DNA of 5,336 nt from Candidatus Iainarchaeum sp. (GTDB taxonomy: Archaea > Iainarchaeota > Iainarchaeia > Iainarchaeales > GCA-2688035), in contig JAFCFG010000079.1 of assembly GCA_017608725.1 (NCBI GenBank), positions 1-5,336 of the forward strand. Reading direction: 5' to 3'. Shown piece by piece: positions 1-5,269 of this stretch. The notes beneath the pieces are model-generated. The model did not search any database, was not told the origin of the DNA, and saw nothing but the letters and a program-made list of their open reading frames with translations. Made by a program: the position numbers and the translations under genes. Each line of letters begins with the position of its first letter. The first letter of the stretch is position 1.

Positions 1-279
1 GTTTACTGCAAGGGCGTCTGCCTGGTGCATTGCGATTTTTGCTTTTTTGAACAGGAAGTCATTGCCAAAATGATCTGCGTGGCCATGGGTGTGCAGAATT
101 AAATTAACCTGTTCTGGCTTTAAACTAAGGCCCTCTAATGCATCAAACAGCTGCTGGCTGTTGGTTGCACTGCTACTGTCAATTAATGCTGTCTGCCTGC
201 TGCCCTTTAAGAGAAAACAGTTGCTGCCCTCGCTGCTGCTGATAAAGGCGAAAACGTTTTCCGAAATTTTTTGAAACAT
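1..279 (-). CDS. Metallo-beta-lactamase-fold hydrolase, N-terminal part (cut by window edge)
   Basis: Reading leftward from an ATG at 279-277, 93 codons stay open to the window edge. The protein begins MFQKISENVFAFIS and carries HTHGHADHFG at residues 63-72. This is the HxHxDH signature (H65, H67, D69, H70) that holds the dinuclear metal site of the metallo-beta-lactamase superfamily. The preceding strand-helix pattern (NCFLLKGSRQTALIDSS, ending in a conserved Asp) fits the start of that fold, as in glyoxalase II-like proteins. The C-terminal metal ligands and substrate-defining part lie outside the window, so the substrate cannot be named. No signal peptide is seen, so it is probably cytoplasmic. 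No Shine-Dalgarno precedes the ATG; a TATA-like element about 43 nt upstream would give a short leader. The gene is divergent from rpa. The superfamily call is strong; the specific function is unknown. Confidence 0.9.
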   Translation of the reverse strand, partial: MFQKISENVFAFISSSEGSNCFLLKGSRQTALIDSSSATNSQQLFDALEGLSLKPEQVNLILHTHGHADHFGNDFLFKKAKIAMHQADALAVN

Positions 280-317
280 CCAAATAAATTGCTGGGGAAA
301 AGATAAAAAAGCTGAAT

Positions 318-327
318 GTTTATACAT
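318..327. promoter_or_regulatory. TATA-like element, possibly shared by two divergent promoters
   Basis: The sequence gtttatacat reads as a TATA-like box on the plus strand (TTTATAC) and also on the minus strand (GTATAAAC). Its centre lies about 50 nt before the rpa GTG at 372 and about 43 nt before the minus-strand ATG at 279. With the usual archaeal spacing of about 25 nt from TATA to transcription start, both genes would have leaders of roughly 18-25 nt. This is inferred from motif and spacing only. No clear BRE settles the direction. Confidence 0.4.
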
Positions 328-371
328 AACTGTGGTTGTTGGGGTTTGGTTAAAATTCATTTCTATCCACA

Positions 372-1709
372 GTGAATAGGGGGGTTTTCACTACGCAGCA
401 AACTACTGGGCTAATTGAAAAAATTGTAACAGTGAGCGGCAAAAGCAGGGAAGAAGTAGAAAGGCTTATTGGGGAAAAGAAAAACAAATTCTCCGGACTA
501 CTGACAGAAGACGGGGCAGCCTTCATGGTTGCAAGGGAACTGGGCATAGATTTGGGCATGCAGCAAGGCAGAGGGAGGCATTTGATTGCGGATTTGAAAG
601 ACGGAATGCAGAATATTGACCTGCTTGTTAGGGTTATGCACGTTTTCAGCCCGAAGAGCTTTGAGAGGAACGGCAAAAAAGGCAAGCTGTGCAATCTGGT
701 TGTTGCTGACAGCAGTGGCGAAACCAGACTGACCCTTTGGCACAACGATGTAAGGAAGCTGGAGGAAGCAGGTGTTGAGAAAGGAAGCGTGCTTCTTTTG
801 CACAACTGCTATGTTAAGAGCTTTAATGAAAAACCGCAGTTGAATCTTTCCTACAACGGAAGTATGACAGTTAGCCCAAAGGGAATTGATGAAAGCAAGC
901 TGCCAAAGGCTGAGGGAAAAGAGTACAAGCTCAGTGAATTGCAGCCTGAGATGACTGATATTGCTGCAGTTGTTAGGGTTCTGCAGTTGTTTCCGGTGAA
1001 TGAATTTGAAAAAGAGGATAGAAAGGGCAGGGTGATGAATTTCCTTGTTGCGGATGATACAGCAACAATAAGGGCAACTGCCTGGAACGACTTGGTGAGT
1101 GCTGCAGAAAAGCTGCATGAAAATGATTTGATTAAGGTAGAGGGGGCATATACAAAGCAAGGTTTGCAGGGGGTGGAACTGCATTTGGGTTGGAGGGCAA
1201 GGGTTATTGTGAATCCAAAAGTTGACAGGGAACTGCCGAGCGCAATGCAGCTGCTGCATGAGAAAGCAGAGGACAGAAAGATAAAGGGGCTGGATACTGA
1301 CGCTGGTCTTGTTGCAGTGCAGGCAGCAATTGTTGCAATAAACTCTGGGCAGCTTAGGTACAATGTCTGCGGTAAATGCGGTGGAAAGGTCCAAAGGATG
1401 GACGAAGGAATGGTCTGCGGTAAATGCGGGGAGGTAAAGGAACCAGATATTAGGCCGGTTATTTCGGTTAGGGTTGATGACGGCAGTGGGCAGATAAACG
1501 CGGTTGCATATGGTAACAATGCTGAGAAGCTAATGGGGTTTGGAAAAGAGGAATTGAAGAAAAGGCTTGAGGCAATGCCAGCTGAGCAGATAATCCAAGG
1601 TTTGCAGGATGCCCTTGTTGGAAAGCAGGTAAAGGCGATTGGGACTGCAAAGCAAAACCCCTTCAGCAATGAAATGGAATTTGTGCTGAGAAGCGTTGAG
1701 TTGGGGTAA
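372..1709 (+). CDS. rpa: Replication protein A (single-stranded DNA-binding protein), large subunit
   Basis: 445 aa. RPA coats single-stranded DNA during replication, recombination and repair, and hands it to RadA. Residues about 12-60 match the conserved N-terminal helical region of archaeal RPA (IEKIVTVSGKSREEVERLI, then FSGLLTEDGAAFMVARELGI). Two OB folds follow at about 78-168 and 187-284, each with the NLVVAD / NFLVAD strand followed by a Trp (LTLWHNDV, ATAWNDL). A third OB-like domain at about 312-445 holds a zinc ribbon with Cys333, Cys336, Cys349 and Cys352 (two CGKCG knuckles), as in archaeal RPA and eukaryotic RPA70. The start is GTG at 372: an in-frame TAA lies at 351-353 and no other usual start codon occurs between. 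No Shine-Dalgarno is visible, which suggests a short or absent leader. The product looks complete. It lies 255 bp upstream of radA on the same strand. The length and three-domain build fit a single-polypeptide RPA or the large subunit of a heteromer; no small subunit is in view. Confidence 0.93.
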   Translation: MNRGVFTTQQTTGLIEKIVTVSGKSREEVERLIGEKKNKFSGLLTEDGAAFMVARELGIDLGMQQGRGRHLIADLKDGMQNIDLLVRVMHVFSPKSFERNGKKGKLCNLVVADSSGETRLTLWHNDVRKLEEAGVEKGSVLLLHNCYVKSFNEKPQLNLSYNGSMTVSPKGIDESKLPKAEGKEYKLSELQPEMTDIAAVVRVLQLFPVNEFEKEDRKGRVMNFLVADDTATIRATAWNDLVSAAEKLHENDLIKVEGAYTKQGLQGVELHLGWRARVIVNPKVDRELPSAMQLLHEKAEDRKIKGLDTDAGLVAVQAAIVAINSGQLRYNVCGKCGGKVQRMDEGMVCGKCGEVKEPDIRPVISVRVDDGSGQINAVAYGNNAEKLMGFGKEELKKRLEAMPAEQIIQGLQDALVGKQVKAIGTAKQNPFSNEMEFVLRSVELG

Positions 1710-1773
1710 ACCCAGAACATGGCACAGGGCGCCCCCAAGAGCAGAAAGACAGCAGGAAGCAAAAGGTTTCTGA

Positions 1774-1892
1774 TGCTATGCAAAACCAAAGGCTTTGCAT
1801 GGTAGTACGAATCACGGCCTGGTTTTGCTGAGTAGCGGAACAGTGCTCTTCCGCTATGTTTAAAAAGGACTTTTGTGCAATATTGAACCAGG
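1774..1892 (+). other. Structured intergenic segment: candidate non-coding RNA or leader
   Basis: Three perfect or near-perfect inverted repeats lie in the rpa-radA gap. First, 1774-1787 pairs with 1791-1804, including ATGCAAA with TTTGCAT, one A-C mismatch and an AAA loop. Second, TAGCGGAA at 1833-1840 pairs with TTCCGCTA at 1849-1856 around an 8-nt loop. Third, the stem 1818-1825 with 1885-1892 (CCTGGTT with AACCAGG plus a G-T pair) encloses the second hairpin. The nested layout suggests a folded RNA rather than chance, but it matches no family I recognise. I see no tRNA or convincing C/D or H/ACA box set. It could be a stand-alone small RNA, the 3' end of the rpa transcript, or part of a long radA leader. 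Confidence 0.3.
1859..1866 (+). promoter_or_regulatory. Possible TATA box for radA
   Basis: TTTAAAAA is the best TATA-like stretch in the gap before radA. A start about 25 nt downstream would leave a leader of roughly 75 nt ending in the radA Shine-Dalgarno. The element sits inside the 1818-1892 inverted-repeat structure, so it may instead be part of an RNA. Co-transcription from the rpa promoter is also possible. Confidence 0.25.
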
Positions 1893-1951
1893 AAAGCATG
1901 ACAGGGCAGCAATGCAACCCAAAGCAGGGCTGTCAGACAGCATGCGTTTCC

Positions 1952-1957
1952 AGGAGG
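1952..1957 (+). promoter_or_regulatory. Ribosome-binding site of radA
   Basis: AGGAGG ends 7 nt before the ATG at 1965, a strong match to the archaeal anti-Shine-Dalgarno. It fixes the radA start. It also contrasts with rpa, which has no such site. Confidence 0.8.
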
Positions 1958-1964
1958 AATTTAA

Positions 1965-4451
1965 ATGGGAAAAGAGATTAAGTCAATTCAGGACTTGCCC
2001 GGGATTGGCCAGCAGGCAAGTGAGAAACTAATTGTTGCTGGCTATAAAAGCTTAGAAGCAATGGCTGTTGCCTCACCAATGGAGCTGATAGAGGTTGCCG
2101 GTTTGGGGCAGGGAACAGCAGAGAAAGCGATTAAGGCTGCGAGAGATGCCCTTGAAATGGGATTTGAAACAGCTGAGGCACTTGCAAAGAAGCGAGAATT
2201 GGTTGGAAGGATTACAACAGGAAGCAAGGAATTTGACGCATTGATAGGAGGGGGCATTGAAACACAGAGCATAACAGAATGCTATGGAAAATATGCAAGT
2301 GGAAAGTGTGTGGCGAAGGATACTCAAATTCTGTACTTTAATCCAGATAAGGCTCATCTGGAAACAATTGAAGATACTTATAACAAGTATGCAGTAAACG
2401 AAGAAGAATGTGATGGCGGGTTTGTTGCACAATTAAAAAAACCAGTAAAGGTCATTGGGATTGATACTGACGGCAGACCAAAGCAAGTTTATGCAAAAAA
2501 TCTTTTCAAACAATTTGTTGAAACCCTGTGCGAAATTAAAACCGAGAGGGGAACAAAAATTAAATTAACTGAACAACACCCACTTCTAACGCTAAACAAA
2601 GAGGGAATTCAATGGAAATCAACAGGCCTTCTTAGGGAAGGCGATTTTATCGGGGTTCCGGCAGAAATAAAATTTGAAGGAAAAGAAAAAGGTTCAATTG
2701 AAGACGCATACTTTTTGGGGTTATTCGTCGCTGAGGGCTGTGCAAACCCACTAAGCATAACTATTCATGAGAAAAAAGTACAAAAATGGTTGGTGGAATA
2801 TATTGAAAAAAGATTTTCATACAGGCCAAAACTTGTAAGGGGAAAAAATATGATACTCTTTCGAAAGCCAACAAAGAAATTTTTAGGAGAACTGGCAAAG
2901 TGCAAATCTGAAAACAAATTTGTGCCAGAGTCTATTCTAAATGGAACAAAGGAATGTGTTGGAAGCTTTGTGGCAGGGTACCTTGACGGTGATGGTCATC
3001 TTAAACGGCAAGCAACGGCTTGCACTAAATCAAAAAAGTTAAGCAAGCAACTAACATATATCCTTGCAAGAATGGGGATTCAATCAACAGTAAAAACACG
3101 TTACATAAAAGGCAATCCATATTACAGAGTCAGTGTTTCCGCCTCAGAAGAAAAACAAGTTTTAAAAGATGCTATGCAAAAATATAGCTTAATAAAAAAA
3201 GAAGCACTTCAAGTAAGTGAAAAAAACATTTCAAAAAAGTACTGTATTCCCCTAGAGGAAATTGAAGAAATTTACAAAGGTATTTATAGCAGAGTAAGTG
3301 GTTCAAGGAGAAGATTCAACAAATGGAGCAAGAATCATATGCTTGAAGCAGGCTACAAAACCTTGTTTGTATCATTTTTTGCAAAAAAGCCAGCAATGGA
3401 AAGGGTTACAGCGAAAACCCTAAAAGAAATGATTTATTTCTTTAAAACTAGACTAGAGGAAATTCAGACAGCGCAGGACCTGCTTGCCACTCCAACCAAA
3501 GAAAATACTTTCAAAGCACTATCAATTCTGCCATTTCAAACAGACGAAATAAGAAAAAGAATGAGAATGAAAAAGAGTAGTTTCCAGAATTATATAACAA
3601 GAAATTTGCCAAGGGAAAAAGTGCAAGCACTTGCAAGTTGTCTGCAAGAAATGACCGAGGAACTTTTAAAAGACGAAAAGTTAAGAAAAAATTTGAAGAC
3701 TCTGGAAATACTCTCAAATGAAACAATAAAATGGGAAAAGATAACTAAAAAGCAAAAAATTCAATACAATGAATGGGTATATGACTTGGTTGTCCCAGAA
3801 ACCCGTTCTTTCATCGGAGGAAACAAACCAGTCTTTCTCCATAATACACAGGTCTGCTTTCAGGTAGCAGTAACTGTGCAACTACCGAAAGAAAAAGGCG
3901 GTTTGGCAGGAAATTGCCTGTGGATTGACAGTGAAAACAGCTTCAGGGCAGAGAGAATAATTCAAATTGCAAAGGCTTTGAAGTTGGATCCTGCAAAAAC
4001 CCTAAAAAACATCTTTGTTGCCAGGGCATACAATGCAGACCACCAAATGTTGCTGGCAGAGAAGACAGCGGAAATGGTGAAAGAAAAGAACATCAAGCTG
4101 GTTATAGTTGATTCTCTGATGGCACAGTTCAGGGCAGAGTACATTGGAAGGGGGACGCTGGCGGCAAGGCAGCAGAAACTGAACCAACATATGCGAACAT
4201 TGATGAAGCTGGCTGAAATGAATAACATCGCGGTTCTGGTAACAAATCAGGTAATGCAGAGGCCAGATATTTTGTTCGGAGATCCTACTGCACCAGTTGG
4301 CGGAGAAATTGTTGCCCATGCAAGTAAGCAAAGGCTGTATTTGAGAAAAAGCAAGGAAAACAAGAGGGTTGCAAAGTTGGTTGATAGCCCGAGTTTGCCT
4401 GACGGGGAAGCAATCTTTAAGGTAACAGAGAACGGAATAGAGGATGTATAG
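1965..4451 (+). CDS. radA: RadA recombinase precursor containing an in-frame intein
   Basis: 828 aa precursor. Removing residues 115-627 leaves a 315-aa RadA of normal archaeal length. RadA is the RecA/Rad51-family ATPase that forms filaments on single-stranded DNA and carries out homologous pairing and strand exchange. Residues 7-63 are the N-terminal helix-hairpin-helix domain (LPGIGQQASEKL, VAGLGQGTAEKA). FETA at 67-70 fits the FxxA polymerisation motif. GRITTGSKEFDALIGGGIET at 81-100 begins the ATPase core. The P-loop GKYASGK (108-114) is completed after splicing by Thr628, giving GKYASGKT. Walker B is KLVIVDS (711-717). FRAEYIGRGTLAARQQKLNQ (722-740) and TNQVMQRPDILFGDP (760-774) are RadA signatures leading into the DNA-binding L2 loop; DGEAIFKVTENGIED is the usual C-terminus. 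The P-loop has Ala111 where many RadA proteins have Gly, and Cys106 where Phe or Val is common. Start supported by AGGAGG at 1952-1957. A terminator hairpin follows the TAG. Confidence 0.97.
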   Translation: MGKEIKSIQDLPGIGQQASEKLIVAGYKSLEAMAVASPMELIEVAGLGQGTAEKAIKAARDALEMGFETAEALAKKRELVGRITTGSKEFDALIGGGIETQSITECYGKYASGKCVAKDTQILYFNPDKAHLETIEDTYNKYAVNEEECDGGFVAQLKKPVKVIGIDTDGRPKQVYAKNLFKQFVETLCEIKTERGTKIKLTEQHPLLTLNKEGIQWKSTGLLREGDFIGVPAEIKFEGKEKGSIEDAYFLGLFVAEGCANPLSITIHEKKVQKWLVEYIEKRFSYRPKLVRGKNMILFRKPTKKFLGELAKCKSENKFVPESILNGTKECVGSFVAGYLDGDGHLKRQATACTKSKKLSKQLTYILARMGIQSTVKTRYIKGNPYYRVSVSASEEKQVLKDAMQKYSLIKKEALQVSEKNISKKYCIPLEEIEEIYKGIYSRVSGSRRRFNKWSKNHMLEAGYKTLFVSFFAKKPAMERVTAKTLKEMIYFFKTRLEEIQTAQDLLATPTKENTFKALSILPFQTDEIRKRMRMKKSSFQNYITRNLPREKVQALASCLQEMTEELLKDEKLRKNLKTLEILSNETIKWEKITKKQKIQYNEWVYDLVVPETRSFIGGNKPVFLHNTQVCFQVAVTVQLPKEKGGLAGNCLWIDSENSFRAERIIQIAKALKLDPAKTLKNIFVARAYNADHQMLLAEKTAEMVKEKNIKLVIVDSLMAQFRAEYIGRGTLAARQQKLNQHMRTLMKLAEMNNIAVLVTNQVMQRPDILFGDPTAPVGGEIVAHASKQRLYLRKSKENKRVAKLVDSPSLPDGEAIFKVTENGIEDV
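2307..3845 (+). mobile_element. RadA intein with LAGLIDADG (DOD) homing endonuclease, 513 codons
   Basis: The intein runs from Cys115 to Asn627 of the precursor, excises itself and joins Lys114 to Thr628. Splicing residues are all present: Cys at position 1 (CVAKDTQILYF, block A), TEQH with T202 and H205 (block B), VYDLVVPETRSFI (block F, D607), and FLHN with H626-N627 followed by Thr (block G). The endonuclease has FLGLFVAEG at 250-258 and VAGYLDGDG at 336-344, with acidic residues E257 and D343 at the catalytic positions, and a block D-like KFVPESIL at 318-325. Both halves therefore look competent for splicing and homing. The position inside Walker A is the one used by the Pyrococcus horikoshii RadA intein, which lacks an endonuclease. 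Residues about 411-600 are an unusually long stretch between the endonuclease core and block F. The DNA is visibly more AT-rich than the flanking radA exteins: 13 G/C of 60 at 3181-3240 against 32 of 60 at 4141-4200, chosen samples. Confidence 0.95.
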
Positions 4452-4452
4452 G

Positions 4453-4490
4453 GAATTGGTAATTCAAAAAACCGGGCCTCCAGGTTTTTT
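4453..4490. terminator. Terminator hairpin between convergent genes
   Basis: AAAAAACC at 4466-4473 pairs with GGTTTTTT at 4483-4490 around a 9-nt GC-rich loop. On the plus strand it ends in T6, 15 nt after the radA stop. Because the stem begins with A6, the minus strand also reads a hairpin ending in T6, so it can serve both radA and the convergent gene at 4610-4867. A smaller perfect hairpin (GAATT, loop GGT, AATTC) at 4453-4465 sits directly between the stop codon and this stem. Confidence 0.65.
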
Positions 4491-4507
4491 AAAGCAGACG
4501 CCCTTGT

Positions 4508-4556
4508 TTCTTCAAAGCCCTAAGTTTTTCAGTTAAAGATTGGGTACTTTGAAGAA
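4508..4556. repeat. 10-bp perfect inverted repeat in the convergent gap
   Basis: TTCTTCAAAG at 4508-4517 is the exact reverse complement of CTTTGAAGAA at 4547-4556. CCC at 4518-4520 can extend the stem with GGG at 4542-4544 if T4545 and A4546 bulge out, leaving a loop of about 21 nt. It lies 52 nt beyond the stop of the minus-strand gene and after the radA terminator. It could be a second terminator or 3'-end structure for the minus-strand transcript, or a small RNA. No function can be assigned. Confidence 0.5.
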
Positions 4557-4609
4557 TTAAAGGACGGGATAACTGGGTTTTGAATTGGAAGCAAGCACAG
4601 TTGAATGCA

Positions 4610-4867
4610 CTATTCTGTTATTTTGAACACTTCCGCACCTTCATGGACAGGTTGCACTGTTTTCATGCCAATTGCCTGCCCCTTTTTTGCCTCCTGCACT
4701 GCTTCGTGTTCAATCTGCATGCTGTCCACTGTTTGCTCAAACTCCTCTTCCCCTCTTTTGAATTTGATTTTGTCACCAATCTTAAGGTCAGCAGAAAGCT
4801 CTATTACGGCAACACTTATTTTTCCGTAAAAGTGCGTTACCTTTCCAACGGCTATTTCACCCAACAA
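4610..4867 (-). CDS. Small translation elongation factor-like protein (EF-Tu domain 2-like beta barrel)
   Basis: About 85 aa with no GTPase domain. The sequence GKVTHFYGKISVAVIELSADLKIGDKIKFK, then the segment reading FEQTVDSMQIEHEAVQEA and GQAIGMKTVQPVHEGAEVFKI, fits the small 'translation elongation factor-like' proteins of archaea. These resemble EF-Tu domain 2 and also the C-terminal domain of U32-family peptidases. EF-Tu domain 2 is a beta barrel with the LKIGDKIKF and EHEAVQEAKKGQAIGM turns seen here. No signal peptide or membrane segment is visible. An in-frame TGA at 4873-4871 leaves only TTG codons at 4867 or 4864 as usual starts. A GGTGAT Shine-Dalgarno match at 4875-4870 ends 2 or 5 nt upstream, slightly favouring 4864. 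The nearby ATG at 4871 is out of frame and meets a stop after four codons. The gene converges on radA. The family call is good; its biochemical role is not established. Confidence 0.85.
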   Translation of the reverse strand: MLGEIAVGKVTHFYGKISVAVIELSADLKIGDKIKFKRGEEEFEQTVDSMQIEHEAVQEAKKGQAIGMKTVQPVHEGAEVFKITE

Positions 4868-4869
4868 AC

Positions 4870-4875
4870 ATCACC
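4870..4875 (-). promoter_or_regulatory. Ribosome-binding site deciding a TTG start
   Basis: On the minus strand GGTGAT matches the archaeal anti-Shine-Dalgarno. It ends 2 nt before TTG 4867 and 5 nt before TTG 4864. With the in-frame TGA it overlaps, it restricts initiation to one of these two TTG codons. Confidence 0.6.
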
Positions 4876-4898
4876 CAAATAATTAAAGACATAAAAGG

Positions 4899-4914
4899 AT
4901 TTAAAGGGATTTAA
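4899..4914 (-). promoter_or_regulatory. Probable TATA region of the elongation factor-like gene
   Basis: TTTAAAT (minus strand, 4905-4899) lies about 25 nt upstream of a likely transcription start near the Shine-Dalgarno, giving a leader of about 10 nt. A second TTAAATC copy lies just upstream at 4914-4908, so GGGATTTAA-like units occur twice in tandem here. Motif and spacing only. Confidence 0.35.
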
Positions 4915-4973
4915 CCCGGGAAAAACCATAGAAAAGTGCCCTAATGCAAGGCAATTAAAATTACTCAAAAAAA

Positions 4974-5122
4974 CAGGCTGCCAAATACTTTTAAGCTTAA
5001 TTTCATTAATTCCCTTCAATTCCAGAGATATTCAACAGCTTAAAAAACAGAGTGTCGAATACTTTTAAACTTAATGCCTCAAATTGTGCTTCAAATGCAG
5101 AGATATTCAACAGCTTAAAAAA
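4974..5122. repeat. Two tandem 74/75-bp imperfect direct repeats, AT-rich
   Basis: Unit 1 is 4974-5047 (74 bp) and unit 2 is 5048-5122 (75 bp). The last 25 bp of each unit (5023-5047 and 5098-5122) are identical: CAGAGATATTC, then AACAGCTTAAAAAA. The first 28 bp differ at five positions and share AATACTTTTAA and CTTAAT. The middle of about 21 bp is diverged, with one indel. An A-run at 4967-4973 before unit 1 mirrors the A-run ending each unit. There is no open frame conserved between copies. Each unit contains a TATA-like TTTTAARCTTAAT, so the array might hold duplicated promoters or protein-binding sites. Two head-to-tail copies without a spacer do not make a CRISPR array. Confidence 0.8.
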
Positions 5123-5135
5123 GCCCTAAAAAGGT

Positions 5136-5144
5136 AATTTAAAC
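5136..5144 (+). promoter_or_regulatory. Possible TATA box for the zinc-ribbon gene
   Basis: AATTTAAAC lies just after the tandem repeats. A start about 25 nt downstream, near 5166, would give a leader of about 100 nt that carries the whole 5198-5247 structure and the Shine-Dalgarno at 5258. Inferred from motif and spacing only. Confidence 0.35.
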
Positions 5145-5197
5145 TTTGTGGTGTTGGAGCCGTAAATTGCTAATTCTGGTTTGTGCTTATTGTGTAT

Positions 5198-5247
5198 GGC
5201 GGTAGCGCTGCCTTGAGTATCAGGAGGCAGCAGACGAGTCTGCCGCC
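5198..5247 (+). promoter_or_regulatory. Structured GC-rich leader with alternative hairpins (candidate cis-regulatory RNA)
   Basis: In an AT-rich surrounding, this 50-nt segment folds strongly in two incompatible ways. Fold A: GGCGGTAG (5198-5205) pairs with CTGCCGCC (5240-5247), enclosing GCTGCCT (5207-5213) with AGGCAGC (5225-5231) and an inner TGA/TCA pair. Fold B: GGCAGCAGA (5226-5234) pairs with TCTGCCGCC (5239-5247), one A-C mismatch, CGAG tetraloop. The two compete for 5226-5231 and 5240-5247. The segment ends 10 nt before the Shine-Dalgarno at 5258, a layout typical of translational or attenuation control. It matches no riboswitch class I recognise. Confidence 0.4.
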
Positions 5248-5257
5248 GAAAAAAGTT

Positions 5258-5265
5258 GAGGTGAT
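5258..5265 (+). promoter_or_regulatory. Strong ribosome-binding site for a TTG start
   Basis: GAGGTGAT matches eight bases of the archaeal anti-Shine-Dalgarno complement and ends 4 nt before TTG at 5270. It decides the start of the zinc-ribbon gene in favour of TTG over the ATG at 5298, which is in another frame. Confidence 0.7.
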
Positions 5266-5269
5266 TTAT

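Noticed and set aside
89..274. Plus-strand 61-codon open frame.
   Set aside because: Antisense to the metallo-beta-lactamase gene carrying the HxHxDH motif.
1719..1805. 28-codon basic open frame (MAQGAPKSRKTAG...) starting 9 nt after the rpa stop.
   Set aside because: No ribosome-binding site, very short, and it overlaps the inverted repeat at 1774-1804. Only conservation in relatives would rescue it.
1741..1835. Possible C/D box small RNA (TGATG near 1771, CTGA at 1828) or tRNA-like piece (TACGAAT at 1806-1812, T-loop-like).
   Set aside because: The C box deviates from RTGATGA, no convincing D'/C' pair or terminal stem is present, and no acceptor or T stem pairs around the T-loop-like bases.
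851..1912. Long minus-strand open frame (353 codons) opposite rpa and the following gap, with further minus-strand frames at 498-1394 and 350-805.
   Set aside because: They lie antisense to the clearly conserved RPA gene, show Cys/Ser/Leu-rich composition typical of reverse-strand shadows, and contain no recognisable domain.
1898..1981. 27-codon frame with three Cys that overlaps the radA start in another frame, a possible leader peptide.
   Set aside because: No ribosome-binding site of its own and nothing to distinguish it from chance.
4580..4882. Plus-strand open frames of 100 and 74 codons.
   Set aside because: They are the reverse-strand shadow of the EF-Tu domain 2-like gene, which has recognisable family sequence.
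4974..5122. CRISPR array.
   Set aside because: Only two head-to-tail units of about 75 bp with diverged interiors, no unique spacers and no cas genes in view.
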